DNA of 64,000 nucleotides from Methylorubrum salsuginis (lineage in GTDB: Bacteria > Pseudomonadota > Alphaproteobacteria > Rhizobiales > Beijerinckiaceae): assembly GCF_900114375.1 (NCBI RefSeq), contig NZ_FOSV01000001.1, positions 1 to 64,000 of the forward strand, written 5' to 3'. The notes below the pieces were generated by a model. It saw nothing but the letters and a program-made list of their open reading frames with translations, was not told the DNA's origin and did no database searches. Positions within the stretch are counted from its first letter, which is position 1; each line of letters begins with the position of its first letter. Positions 45,069 to 53,717 of the stretch are shown here, one piece after another. Made by a program: the position numbers and the translations under genes.

Positions 45069-45222
45069 CGTCAGGGCTGCGCGGACCTTGGATAGGGCTG
45101 TTACATACCTCTACGCGGATGAAATCCCGTTCCCGGCCCGTCCGATGAGGTGGAAGCGGTCCGTGATGAGGCTGACCAAGGCGGCCGACCATGGGGCTGG
45201 TCACGCGCGAAGGGGGGGCGGG

Positions 45223-45990
45223 ATGTCCGTAGGATTGTTCGTGGCGGGCGTTCAAAAATGCGGCACGACCAGTCTGTTCCACTATCTTGCCGCACATCCG
45301 GGACTGCAGCCACCGCGTGTCAAGGAAATCCACTTCTTCGACGACGAGAGCCGCGACTGGAGCCTCGGAGAGTACGGCCCGCTTGAGGAGGCCTTCGAGG
45401 GCGAGGCCCGGGGGCGTATCCGCTTCGAGGCGACACCCATCTACATCTTCTGGCCGCCGGCCCTGGCCCGGCTCAAGGCCTACAATCCGCAGGCGCGGTT
45501 GATCCTTCTCTTCCGGGACCCTATCGCGCGCGCCTATTCCCATTGGTGCATGATGGTGCGCCAAGGGGCCGAGAACCTTTCCTTCGGCTCATGCGTCCGC
45601 GAAGGGAGGGCCCGCCTGCCCGCCGACGATCCAGGGCACGTTTTCTGGGCCACCAAGAGCTATGTCGAGCGCGGGTTCTACGGCGCGCAACTGTCTCGTG
45701 TCCTGTCCCTGTTTCCTGCCGAACAGGTCCTACTTCTGGCCGCCGAGGATTTGCGGCACCGCCACCGCGACGTTCTGAGCAGGATCGCCGCCTTCCTCGG
45801 CATCGATCCGTTTCCGCCGCTCGATCTTATCCTGGAGCATCGGACGCCACGCGTGCCGCACCTGGCACGCCCCACCAGCGCTGACCACGACCATCTGCAC
45901 GGGCTCTATGCTGCCGACCTGCCGCAGTTCGCGAGGCTGTCCGGCCTCGACATCTCGGGCTGGGCTGCGGCTCGACCGGCTCACGAGTGA
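45223..45990 (+). CDS. Sulfotransferase (PAPS-dependent)
   Basis: A 255-residue sulfotransferase of the heparan-sulfate/NodH-like fold. The 5'-phosphosulfate loop is GVQKCGTTSLFHYL (residues 9-22) and the 3'-phosphate site is LLFRDPIARAYSHW around 96-108. KEIHFFDDESRDW and RGFYGAQLSRVLSLFP, then VLLLAAEDLRH, are also family-like. The acceptor is unknown; lipids, glycans or Nod-factor-like molecules are all possible. The ATG at 45223 follows AAGGGGGGGCGGG. It has no obvious neighbours in function. Its bracketing by direct repeats marks it as cargo. Confidence 0.85.
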   Translation: MSVGLFVAGVQKCGTTSLFHYLAAHPGLQPPRVKEIHFFDDESRDWSLGEYGPLEEAFEGEARGRIRFEATPIYIFWPPALARLKAYNPQARLILLFRDPIARAYSHWCMMVRQGAENLSFGSCVREGRARLPADDPGHVFWATKSYVERGFYGAQLSRVLSLFPAEQVLLLAAEDLRHRHRDVLSRIAAFLGIDPFPPLDLILEHRTPRVPHLARPTSADHDHLHGLYAADLPQFARLSGLDISGWAAARPAHE

Positions 45991-46040
45991 CGGCCCAACG
46001 GCCGGGTGGCGCTTCCGGCGGGAGACCACGCCTCACAGGG

Positions 46041-46380
46041 GACCGGCCGTCAGTTCGTCGGCTCGCCCGCGGCGACCTTCGCGGTCCAGTCATCGAAGGC
46101 CACGACCCGCTGGCGCTGCTCGCCGAGTCCATCGATGCGCAGCACCATCTCGTCGTCGCTCCTGAGGTAGCGCGGCGGCTTCATGCCGAGGCCGACGCCC
46201 GGGGGCGTGCCGGTGGCGATGACGTCGCCGGGCTCCAGCATCATGAAGTGCGAGACGTAGGCCACGATCTGCGCCACGTCGAAGATCATGGTCGCGGTCG
46301 AGCCGGTCTGCATCCGCCGCCCGTTGAGGTCGAGGCTCATGCCGAGGGTCTTCAGGTCGGGAATCTCGTCGAGCGTCACC
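46041..46380. repeat. Direct repeat, right copy (FAH 3' end)
   Basis: Partner of 44729-45068. It lies within the intact FAH-family gene and includes its stop codon and nine bases beyond. The sulfotransferase segment 45069-46040 separates the copies. Confidence 0.9.
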
Positions 46381-46934
46381 AGCCAGGGGCCGAGCGGGCC
46401 GAAGGTCGGGCAGCCCTTGCCCTTCGTCCACGTGCCGCCGCGCTCCATCTGGAATTCGCGCTCCGACAGGTCGTTGCAGATGCACACGCCCGCCACGTAG
46501 CGCAGGGCCTCGTTGGCGTGGACGTAGGAGGCGCGCGCCCCGATCACCACGGCGAGTTCCACCTCCCAGTCGGTCTTGGCCGAGCCCTTCGGCAGGATCA
46601 CCGTGTCGTTGGGGCCGACGATGCAGGAAGGAGCCTTGTTGAACACGATCGGCTCGGCCGGGATCGCCGCACCGGTCTCGGCGGCGTGGTCGGCGAAGTT
46701 GAGGCCGATCGCCACGAAGTTGCGGGTGCCGCCGACGCAGGGACCGAGCCGGGTGCCCGCGGGCAGGAGCGGCAGGCTCGTCGGGTCGATGCGCGCCAGC
46801 CGGTCGAGGGATTCGCGCGACAGGCCGGGGCCGGCAATGTCGCGCAACACGCCGGAGAGGTCGCGCAGGCCGCCGTCGCGATCGACCAGGCCGGGCCGCT
46901 CCTCGCCGCTCTCGCCGTGCCGGATCAGCTTCAT
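46050..46934 (-). CDS. Fumarylacetoacetate-hydrolase-family protein
   Basis: A 294-residue FAH-fold hydrolase/decarboxylase. The metal and active-site motifs are KTDWEVELAVVIGARASYV, CICNDLSEREFQ, the MQTGSTATMIFD loop, and GDVIATGTPPGVGLGMKPP with the gly-rich C-terminal end. Related enzymes cleave or decarboxylate 2-keto acids (fumarylpyruvate hydrolase, hydroxyhepta-2,4-diene-dioate isomerase, ureidoglycolate lyase by annotation). The exact substrate is not readable. The ATG at 46934 is chosen. Its 3' end is duplicated at 44738-45067. Confidence 0.85.
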   Translation of the reverse strand: MKLIRHGESGEERPGLVDRDGGLRDLSGVLRDIAGPGLSRESLDRLARIDPTSLPLLPAGTRLGPCVGGTRNFVAIGLNFADHAAETGAAIPAEPIVFNKAPSCIVGPNDTVILPKGSAKTDWEVELAVVIGARASYVHANEALRYVAGVCICNDLSEREFQMERGGTWTKGKGCPTFGPLGPWLVTLDEIPDLKTLGMSLDLNGRRMQTGSTATMIFDVAQIVAYVSHFMMLEPGDVIATGTPPGVGLGMKPPRYLRSDDEMVLRIDGLGEQRQRVVAFDDWTAKVAAGEPTN

Positions 46935-47207
46935 CGACGGATCTCCTTGAACTCCCTGGACCTCTTGGGCGCGAGCATGGCCGCCGTGGGGACGGGGTGC
47001 AAGCGACGAAGATCCAACGCCGGCACCGCTCCCCCGGCTCCCTCCGCCCGCGCGCCCGGCCGGGCGGCCGATCACGGCGGAACCGTGGCAAAAATCGCGC
47101 GGTGGGCAATTCTTGGGTTGTCCGGCCCCTTCACCACTCGACGGACGGCGTGCGAGCCGCTTCCATTGTCGAACGCCACAACGATCAAGAAACGGTGGGG
47201 TCACGAC

Positions 47208-48527
47208 ATGACTGGGGTTACGATCCGCGCACTCGCCCTTGCGGGCGCGGTCGCGGCGATGGGCACCGCGACGGGAGCACAGGCCGGCGCCTTCGGCCTG
47301 CGCGAGCAGAGCGCGCAGGGTCTGGGCCTGTCCTATGCCGGCGCGGCCTCCGGCGCGGCGGGCGTCTCCTCGATGTTCTGGAACCCGGCGACCGTGACGA
47401 TGCGGCCGGGCTTCACCTCCGAGCAGAGCCTGACCTTCGTGAACCTGTCGGCCGACATTCGCCCGACCGCCGGCACCGCCCCGTTCCTCGCGCCCTTCGG
47501 CGATTCCGGCGAGATCGGCCAGGGCGCGGTGCTGCCCTCGGGCGCCACCTCCTACCAGCTCACCGACCGCCTCTATGTCGGCCTCCAGACCGGCGCGCCC
47601 TACGGCCTCGTCACCAAGCCGCGCCCCGACTGGGCCGGCTCGATCTACGGCCGCTCCTCGCGCATCTTCTCGCTCTCGTTCAATCCGGTCGTCGGCTACA
47701 AGGTCAACGACTGGCTCTCGATCGGCGTCGGCGCCAACATCGAGTATTTCCGGCTGACCCTGCGCCAGGCGGTGCCGGTCGCCGGCCTCTCCCCGGCCCT
47801 CTACCCGCCGGCCTTCCTCAAGGGCGATTCGTGGAGCGCGGGCTGGACCGCGGGCGCGACCATCACCCCGTGGGAGGGCACGGTGCTCGGCGTCGGCTAC
47901 CGTTCCTCGGTCCACCACGACATCGAGGGCTCCTTCGCCGTCCCCAACCCGGCGATCGCCTTCGCGGTCGGTGCGGTCAAGGCCAACCTCAACACGCCGG
48001 AGAAGCTCAGCGTCGGCCTGACCCAGGCGATCAACCCGGTCACCCGGATCAATCTCGGCTTCGAGTGGGACAACTGGTCGAGGGTCGGCGACATCGCCAT
48101 CGTCTCGAAGCTGCTCGGACGGCCGGTCACCGAACTGCCGCTCAAGTTCAAGGATTCGTACTTCTACTCGGTCGGCCTGGAATACGACTGGTCGCCGAAC
48201 CTGACCGTGCGCGGCGGCTTCGGCTACGACGACGGGCCGATCGACAACTCGAACCGCTCGGTGCGCCTGCCCGACAGCGACCGCTACCTCGTCTCGGTCG
48301 GCGGCAGCTACCGCTGGAGCGACAAGCTGACCCTCAATGCCAGCTACGCCCACGTCTTCATCCAGAAGAACCGGATCGTGGCCGGTCCGGGCCAGAACTA
48401 CAACGTCGGCAACATTCCGTTCACGGCCATCGCCGACGGCAGCGCCGACCTCGTCTCGGTGGGCTTCCGCTACGCCTGGGACAGCCCGGCCTCGGTCGCC
48501 CCGGCCCCGTTGGTGCGCAAGTACTGA
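47208..48527 (+). CDS. OmpP1/FadL-family outer-membrane transporter
   Basis: A 439-residue beta-barrel protein for hydrophobic substrates (fatty acids, aromatics or similar). A signal peptide (MTGVTIRALALAGAVAAMGT, cleaved near GAQA) is followed by the FadL N-terminal signature: GAFGLREQSAQGLGLSYAGA, then SSMFWNPATVTMRP, with its NPA motif. Alternating beta-strands run to the end, closing with VSVGFRYAW. The ATG at 47208 is preceded by GGTGGGG. A family-1 repeat follows the stop. Confidence 0.9.
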   Translation: MTGVTIRALALAGAVAAMGTATGAQAGAFGLREQSAQGLGLSYAGAASGAAGVSSMFWNPATVTMRPGFTSEQSLTFVNLSADIRPTAGTAPFLAPFGDSGEIGQGAVLPSGATSYQLTDRLYVGLQTGAPYGLVTKPRPDWAGSIYGRSSRIFSLSFNPVVGYKVNDWLSIGVGANIEYFRLTLRQAVPVAGLSPALYPPAFLKGDSWSAGWTAGATITPWEGTVLGVGYRSSVHHDIEGSFAVPNPAIAFAVGAVKANLNTPEKLSVGLTQAINPVTRINLGFEWDNWSRVGDIAIVSKLLGRPVTELPLKFKDSYFYSVGLEYDWSPNLTVRGGFGYDDGPIDNSNRSVRLPDSDRYLVSVGGSYRWSDKLTLNASYAHVFIQKNRIVAGPGQNYNVGNIPFTAIADGSADLVSVGFRYAWDSPASVAPAPLVRKY

Positions 48528-48533
48528 GCGAGG

Positions 48534-48630
48534 GCATCGTCCCGAAAGGTGGTTTCCGGCTTTCGGAAACCGACGATGCGGCACGAAGACATAGAACGTC
48601 GTCCCGGATCCCGCATCCGGGGCGACGCTT
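48534..48630. repeat. Family-1 element (copy D, reverse orientation)
   Basis: Starts GGCATCGTCCCGAAAGGTGG, continues TTTCCGGCTTTCGGAAACCG and ACGATGCGGCACGAAGACAT, then AGAACGTCGTCCCGGATCCC and GGGGCGACGC. It is the reverse-complement order of the full element at 24667-24773, with decayed outer ends. It lies seven bases after the FadL stop. Confidence 0.7.
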
Positions 48631-48848
48631 CGGTTTTGGGCCCCTCGGCGATCTCGCCTCGCGCCGCAGCCGCCCCCTCGGAACGGGCCGAAGGACCAGC
48701 GTTCATTCGAGTATCGGCGCACCGATTCACGCAACAGCTGCCGATCGGCCTGCGACAAAACCGACATTTCATGACGGAGCCGCGAACAAAGCGGCATAAG
48801 TCATCAAAAGCATGTGACGGCGTAATCGTGCTTTAATCAGCGACCCAC

Positions 48849-48881
48849 GAGGAGAAGGGCCTCACTCCCGGTGGTCTCCTC
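48849..48881 (+). promoter_or_regulatory. Leader hairpin touching the start codon of the GGDEF-EAL gene
   Basis: GAGGAGA at 48849-48855 can pair with TCTCCTC at 48875-48881, the seven bases right before the ATG, with GGG/CCC inside. No ordinary ribosome-binding site precedes this ATG, and GAGGAGAAGG is the best purine-rich stretch but lies about 23 nt away. The fold could sequester it. Low confidence. Confidence 0.25.
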
Positions 48882-51317
48882 ATGTTCAGCATCGTCGCCT
48901 GCGTGACGCAGGAGCACGACCTCGGTCTCGTCGCCCTGTCGGCGGGCATCTGTCTGCTCGGCTGCTTCTCCACCGTGACCCTGATGGCGCAGGGCGCGCG
49001 GGGCTCGGGCCCCCACGGCGAGGTGGCGCAGGGCCGGCGCACCTTCTCCTGGCTCGCCGCCGCCGCCCTCGTCTTCGGCAGCAGCGTGTGGTCGCTGCAT
49101 TTCGTGGCGATGCTGGCCTTCCGCCCCGGCGCACAGGCCGCCTACGCCCTCATCCCGACGGCGGCCTCGATCGCGGTGGCGGTCGGCGGGACGCTCACCG
49201 CCCTGCTGGTGCGGCACCGGGAGGGCGCCCACCCGCTCGGGCTCACGGGGGCCGGTCTGTTGCTGGCGGGCGCGATCGCCGGGATGCATTACCTCGGCGT
49301 CGGCGCGATGCGGGCGAGCAGCCTGCTCACCTACGATCCCGCCCATGTCCTCGCCTCGCTGGCGTTCTGCGCCGCGCTGGCGACGCTGGCGATGGCTCGA
49401 GCCCGCGACCTGTCCCGCCTGCGGCGACGCCTCGAAGTCACCCTCTGGCTGACGCTGGCGATCTGCGGGCTGCACTTCACCGGCATGACGGGCCTGAGCG
49501 TCGCGCCGATCGCGCCCGCAGACGGCGGCGTCGTTCTCGGCTCGACCCATCTCGGCCTCGCGGTCGGGCTCGTCAGCCTCGCGGTGCTGGCGGCGGGCCT
49601 CACCGCGCTGCTGACGCAGCGGCACCTGACCCAGCGCCGCCTGGACGAGCTGAGCCGGATGCGGCTCCTCGGCAATCTCGCCCACGAGGCCTTGCTGCTC
49701 CACCGCGACGGGCGCGTGCTGGAGATCAACGAGGCCGGCACGCGCCTGTTCGCGATGCCGGCCGAGGCGATCCTCGGCCGCCCCCTGTTCGACCTCTTCG
49801 CCGAGGCCGCGATCCCGGGCCTGCTGCGGCGGGAGCGCTGCCCCCCGGAGGACCGGCGCCCGGAGGAATTCGACATCCGCACCAGCGCGGGCGCCCTCGT
49901 CCCGGTCGAGCTGTCCTGCCGGCCCATCACCTATCTCGGCCGTCCGGCCACGGCGGTCGCCCTGCGCGACCTCAGCCAGAGCCGGCGCGATGAGGCGCGC
50001 ATCCGCCATCTCGCCCTGCACGATGCCCTGACCGATCTGCCGAACCGATACCTGCTGGAAGAGCGCCTGCGCCACGACCTCGACAGGGCGGGCGAGGACG
50101 GCGGGCTGCTCGCGGTGGTCTATCTCGACCTCGACCGGTTCAAGCCGGTCAACGACGTGCACGGCCACGCGGCGGGCGACGCGCTGCTGATCCAGGTCGC
50201 CGAGCGGATGCGGGCGACCTTGCGTCCGACCGATACCCTCGCCCGGATCGGCGGCGACGAGTTCGTCGCCGTGCTGCCCGGCCTCGCCGCGCCGGAGCAG
50301 GCCGGCGAGATCACCGGACGCCTCGTCGCCGGGCTCTCGGCCCCGTTCCGGATCGGCGAGACCCGTGTCGAGATCGGCGCCTCGGCGGGCATCGCCCTGT
50401 TTCCCGGCGACGGCGCGACCGGCGAGGCGCTGCTGCGCGCCGCCGACACCGCGCTCTACCGGGTCAAGGACGAGGGGCGCGGCGCGCTGCGCTTCTTCGA
50501 GGCGGCGATGGACGTGCAGCTCCAGGGCCGCCGCGAACTGGAGCAGGAGCTGCGCGGCGCCATCGGCCGGGACGAGCTGCGGCTGTTCTACCAGCCGATC
50601 GTCAAGGGGGGCGGCGAGATCGAGAGCTTCGAGGCGCTGGTGCGCTGGCACCACCCCGTGCGGGGGCTCGTCTCGCCTGCCGCGTTCATTCCGCTGGCCG
50701 AGCAGACGGACCAGATCGCGCGGATCGGCGAATGGGTGCTCGACACCGCCTGCGCCGCGGCCGCCCGCTGGCCTCAGCCCTGGCGCGTCTCCGTCAACGT
50801 CTCGCCGAACCAGTTCCGCCAATCCGATCTGCCGGCCGTGGTGGCCGCGGCACTCGCCCGCCACGGCCTGGAGCCGGACCGGCTGGTGCTGGAGATCACC
50901 GAGGGCGTGTTCATCCAGGATGCCGCGACGGCGGTCGCCGTGCTCAACGCTCTGCGGAGCCTCGGCGTGCGCCTCGCCCTCGACGATTTCGGCACCGGCT
51001 ATTCCAGCCTGAGCTACCTGCAGCAGTTCCGGTTCGACAAGATCAAGGTCGATCAGTCCTTCGTGCGCCGGCTCGGCGAGGATGAGAATTCGCTCACCAT
51101 CGTGCGGGCGATCACCCATCTCGGTCACAATCTCGGCCTCGAAGTCACGGCGGAAGGCGTGGAGACGGCGGAGCAGCTCGCCATGCTGCGCGACTTGGGC
51201 TGCGATCAGATGCAGGGCTATCTGTTCGCCCGGCCGGCCGCCGCGACGGCATCGGAACGCGACCGCGCCCGGCTGCGCAGCCTCTTCGCCGGGGAGCCCG
51301 CCAAAATCTGCGCCTGA
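48882..51317 (+). CDS. MHYT-PAS-GGDEF-EAL cyclic-di-GMP enzyme
   Basis: An 811-residue membrane sensor-enzyme. Seven helices in ~1-245 carry the MHYT-type motifs (SLHFVAM, AGMHYLG, GLHFTGM), proposed to bind a metal and sense oxygen, CO or NO. A PAS domain (~265-370) follows. The diguanylate cyclase domain has GGDEF at 457-461. The phosphodiesterase domain has EAL at 584-586, with DDFGTGYSSLSYL and EGVET. Both catalytic motifs look intact, so it could make or break c-di-GMP depending on signal. The FAD monooxygenase gene starts seven bases later. Confidence 0.93.
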   Translation: MFSIVACVTQEHDLGLVALSAGICLLGCFSTVTLMAQGARGSGPHGEVAQGRRTFSWLAAAALVFGSSVWSLHFVAMLAFRPGAQAAYALIPTAASIAVAVGGTLTALLVRHREGAHPLGLTGAGLLLAGAIAGMHYLGVGAMRASSLLTYDPAHVLASLAFCAALATLAMARARDLSRLRRRLEVTLWLTLAICGLHFTGMTGLSVAPIAPADGGVVLGSTHLGLAVGLVSLAVLAAGLTALLTQRHLTQRRLDELSRMRLLGNLAHEALLLHRDGRVLEINEAGTRLFAMPAEAILGRPLFDLFAEAAIPGLLRRERCPPEDRRPEEFDIRTSAGALVPVELSCRPITYLGRPATAVALRDLSQSRRDEARIRHLALHDALTDLPNRYLLEERLRHDLDRAGEDGGLLAVVYLDLDRFKPVNDVHGHAAGDALLIQVAERMRATLRPTDTLARIGGDEFVAVLPGLAAPEQAGEITGRLVAGLSAPFRIGETRVEIGASAGIALFPGDGATGEALLRAADTALYRVKDEGRGALRFFEAAMDVQLQGRRELEQELRGAIGRDELRLFYQPIVKGGGEIESFEALVRWHHPVRGLVSPAAFIPLAEQTDQIARIGEWVLDTACAAAARWPQPWRVSVNVSPNQFRQSDLPAVVAAALARHGLEPDRLVLEITEGVFIQDAATAVAVLNALRSLGVRLALDDFGTGYSSLSYLQQFRFDKIKVDQSFVRRLGEDENSLTIVRAITHLGHNLGLEVTAEGVETAEQLAMLRDLGCDQMQGYLFARPAAATASERDRARLRSLFAGEPAKICA

Positions 51318-51324
51318 GGATGCG

Positions 51325-52452
51325 ATGGACGCCAACGAGACCGGACGAGTCCTGATCGCGGGCGGCGGCATCGCCGGGCTTGCCGTCCGGCGGGCGCTGG
51401 CGCTGCGGAACGTCCCGTCGCTCACGCTGGAGCGGCGCGGCCGCTCCGAGGACGGCGGGCTCGCGATCAACCTTCCGGGCAACGCGGTGCAGGCGCTCGC
51501 CCGGCTCGGTCTCGCCGAGGCGATGCGGGCCGTCGGCAGGCCGGTCCGCCGTCGCGAATACCGAACCGAGCGCGACCGGCTGCTGTTCGCCGTCGACGAG
51601 GCGGCGTTCTGGGGCGAGGCTCTGGTCCCGCATTGTCTGCGCCGCGCGGACCTTCTGCGCCTGCTCGGCCAGGATCTTCCCCCGGACGATCTGATTGCGG
51701 GGCGCGCCGTCGCCGCGATCCATCCCGAGCCCGGCGGCATCACGGTCGCGTGCGACGACGGCGACATCGTGCGCGGTGGCCTCCTCGTCGGGGCGGACGG
51801 CGTCCGTTCGGGCGTGCGCCGAGCCCTGTTCGGCGAGGCCGCCCCCCAGGCGGCGACGCTCGCTTCCGCCAGCTGGCGCTTCATGGCGCCCGATCCGGGC
51901 CTCGATGCCTGGACGGTCTGGGCCGGGGCCGGCGCGCTGTTCCTGCTGATCCCGGTCGAGCGCGGCACGGTCTACGGCTGGGCCTCGGTCGCGGACGCCA
52001 CGGGGCGCGATTTACGGGCGGCGCGCGGCGCCTTCGCCGGATTCCCGCGGCCGGTGCGCGACACCCTCGATGCGGCTTTGGAGCGGCCGGACGCGATCCA
52101 CCATTCCCCGCTCGAGGAAATCCGCATCCCGCACTGGTCCGCGGGCCGGGTCGTGCTCGCGGGCGACGCGGCGCACGCGACCGCGCCGGTCTGGGCCCAA
52201 GGGGCGGCGCTCGCGCTGGAGGACGCCCTGGTGCTGGCCGATTGTCTCGCCGGATGCACCGACTGGAGCGGGATAGGCCCGGCCTACGAGACGCGACGGC
52301 GCCCCCGCGTCGCCCATGTCCAGGCCATGACCGACCGGATGTCGCGCGCGAGCCAACTCCCCGGCTGGGCGCGACGCATCCTGTTGCCGGTGATCGGCCC
52401 GCGCAGCTACCGCGCGACCTATGCGCCGCTGCGCGCGCCGGTCATCGCCTGA
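51325..52452 (+). CDS. FAD-dependent monooxygenase (PHBH-like)
   Basis: A 375-residue flavin monooxygenase of the aromatic-hydroxylase type. The N-terminal GxGxxG is VLIAGGGIAGLAVRRALALR, the middle DG motif is LLVGADGVRSGVRRALFG, and the GD motif is GRVVLAGDAAHATAPVWAQG with A-LALEDAL after it. The substrate is unknown. The ATG at 51325 with GAGG upstream lies seven bases past the GGDEF-EAL stop, suggesting co-transcription. It converges on the P450 gene with four bases between stops. Confidence 0.85.
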   Translation: MDANETGRVLIAGGGIAGLAVRRALALRNVPSLTLERRGRSEDGGLAINLPGNAVQALARLGLAEAMRAVGRPVRRREYRTERDRLLFAVDEAAFWGEALVPHCLRRADLLRLLGQDLPPDDLIAGRAVAAIHPEPGGITVACDDGDIVRGGLLVGADGVRSGVRRALFGEAAPQAATLASASWRFMAPDPGLDAWTVWAGAGALFLLIPVERGTVYGWASVADATGRDLRAARGAFAGFPRPVRDTLDAALERPDAIHHSPLEEIRIPHWSAGRVVLAGDAAHATAPVWAQGAALALEDALVLADCLAGCTDWSGIGPAYETRRRPRVAHVQAMTDRMSRASQLPGWARRILLPVIGPRSYRATYAPLRAPVIA

Positions 52453-52456
52453 GGTC

Positions 52457-53716
52457 TCACCCCGCGGCGATCCCGTCGAACGACAGGCACAGGTGGCGTG
52501 GTCCCCGCAGCGAGGCGCCGGGGCGGTAGGGCGGCGGATCCTCGACGAGGCGCGGGTTGTTCAGTCGCTTGGCCAGCGCGACGAGGGCGACCTCGGCCTC
52601 GATCCGGGCCAGCGGCGCGCCGACGCAATAATGCAGGCCGCCGCCGAAGCCGAGATGGCGGTTGTCCGACCGGTCGGGATCGAAGCGGTCGGGATCGGCG
52701 AAGCGGTTCGGATCGCGGTTGCCCGAGGCCAGCAACAGCACCACGGGCGCGTCCTTCGGGATCGTCACGCCGGCGATCGGGATGTCGGCGATGGCGAGCC
52801 GCGTGCGGTACTGGACCGGCGGCTCGTAGCGCAGCATCTCCTCGATCAGGCGCGGGGCGATGGCGGAATCGTCGCGCAGCCGCTGCCAGTGCTCGGGAAA
52901 GCGCAGCAGGGTCAGCACGCTGTTGGTGATCAGGTTCACCGTGGTCTCGTGGCCGGCGACCAGGAGCAGCACCGCGGTGGCGACCAGGTCGAAATCGTTC
53001 ATCCGCTCGGTGTCGGCGTCGCCCGAGTCACTCCCATTCGCGAGATCGGTCAGGATGTCGTCCTGCGGCTCGTCGCGCTTCTTTGCGATGAGATCGCGCA
53101 GGAACTCCGAGATCTCGGTGAAGCACTGCTCGTTCTTGGCCTGCGTCTCCGCGTCGGCGCGCTGGTTCGGCTCCAGCGCGGTGGCGAGCTGCGTCGCCCA
53201 GCCCTGGAATTGCGGCTCGTCCTCCGGCGGCACGCCGAGCAGCTTGCAGATCACCGTGACGGGCAGCGGGTAGGAGAAATCGTCGACGAGATCGATGCGG
53301 GCCTTGCCCGCGAATTTTTCGATGAGTTCGTTAGTGAGATCGGTGGTCTCCTCGCGCATCCGCCGCACCCGCTCGGGCGAGAAGGCGCGCATCACGAGAC
53401 CGCGCAGGCGGTCGTGGTCGGGCGGATCGCGGAAGATGAAGGGCTGGTGGCGCCGCCTTATCTCGGCGCGGATCGGGCGCACGAACAGGTCGGTGATCGG
53501 GTGCCCGGTCCACCGGAACTTTTGCGGGTCGGGCAGATCCTCCGAGCTGATGCGCGGATCGGAAATCAGGCGGGCGATCTCGGCATGGGTGCTGACGACG
53601 TAGGTGCCGTCCTCCTGCCGACAGACCGGCTGGCGCCGCAATTCGGCGAAGAGCGGGTAGGGATTCGCCCGGTTGTCGGGGTCGAGCACCTGCTCGAACA
53701 GCGTGGTGCAGCTCAC
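52457..53716 (-). CDS. Cytochrome P450
   Basis: A 419-residue soluble bacterial P450. The I-helix has AGHETTVNLITNSV, the K-helix ExxR is EEMLRYEPP, and the heme loop is GFGGGLHYCVGAPLAR with thiolate Cys364. RDPPDHDRLRGLVMRAFSPE is the C-helix region. The GTG at 53716 follows the reductase stop after one base, with GAGGAG upstream. The reductase and a [3Fe-4S]-type ferredoxin precede it, giving a full class-I electron chain. The substrate cannot be predicted. It is the downstream end of the operon. Confidence 0.93.
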   Translation of the reverse strand: MSCTTLFEQVLDPDNRANPYPLFAELRRQPVCRQEDGTYVVSTHAEIARLISDPRISSEDLPDPQKFRWTGHPITDLFVRPIRAEIRRRHQPFIFRDPPDHDRLRGLVMRAFSPERVRRMREETTDLTNELIEKFAGKARIDLVDDFSYPLPVTVICKLLGVPPEDEPQFQGWATQLATALEPNQRADAETQAKNEQCFTEISEFLRDLIAKKRDEPQDDILTDLANGSDSGDADTERMNDFDLVATAVLLLVAGHETTVNLITNSVLTLLRFPEHWQRLRDDSAIAPRLIEEMLRYEPPVQYRTRLAIADIPIAGVTIPKDAPVVLLLASGNRDPNRFADPDRFDPDRSDNRHLGFGGGLHYCVGAPLARIEAEVALVALAKRLNNPRLVEDPPPYRPGASLRGPRHLCLSFDGIAAG

Positions 53717-53717
53717 G

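Larger units (their letters stand above)
48528..48881. other. Intergenic region before the GGDEF-EAL gene
   Basis: These 354 bp have no gene. Bases 48534-48630 are a decayed family-1 element in the opposite sense to that at 24667. Bases 48631-48840 are unique and probably contain the promoter; they include CATGTGACGGCGTAATCGTG and CTTTAATC. The final 33 nt can form a hairpin (see the separate entry). Confidence 0.65.

Noticed and set aside
48680..48703. GGAAC..CGTT pair that could be a second EcfG promoter
   Set aside because: The spacer is 15 nt, outside the 16-17 known for this sigma factor, and it lies 180 nt from the next gene.
48837..51968. A 1043-codon minus-strand frame opposite the GGDEF-EAL gene
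   Set aside because: Low-complexity Arg/Gly/Pro translation with no domains; the plus strand holds an intact MHYT-GGDEF-EAL protein.
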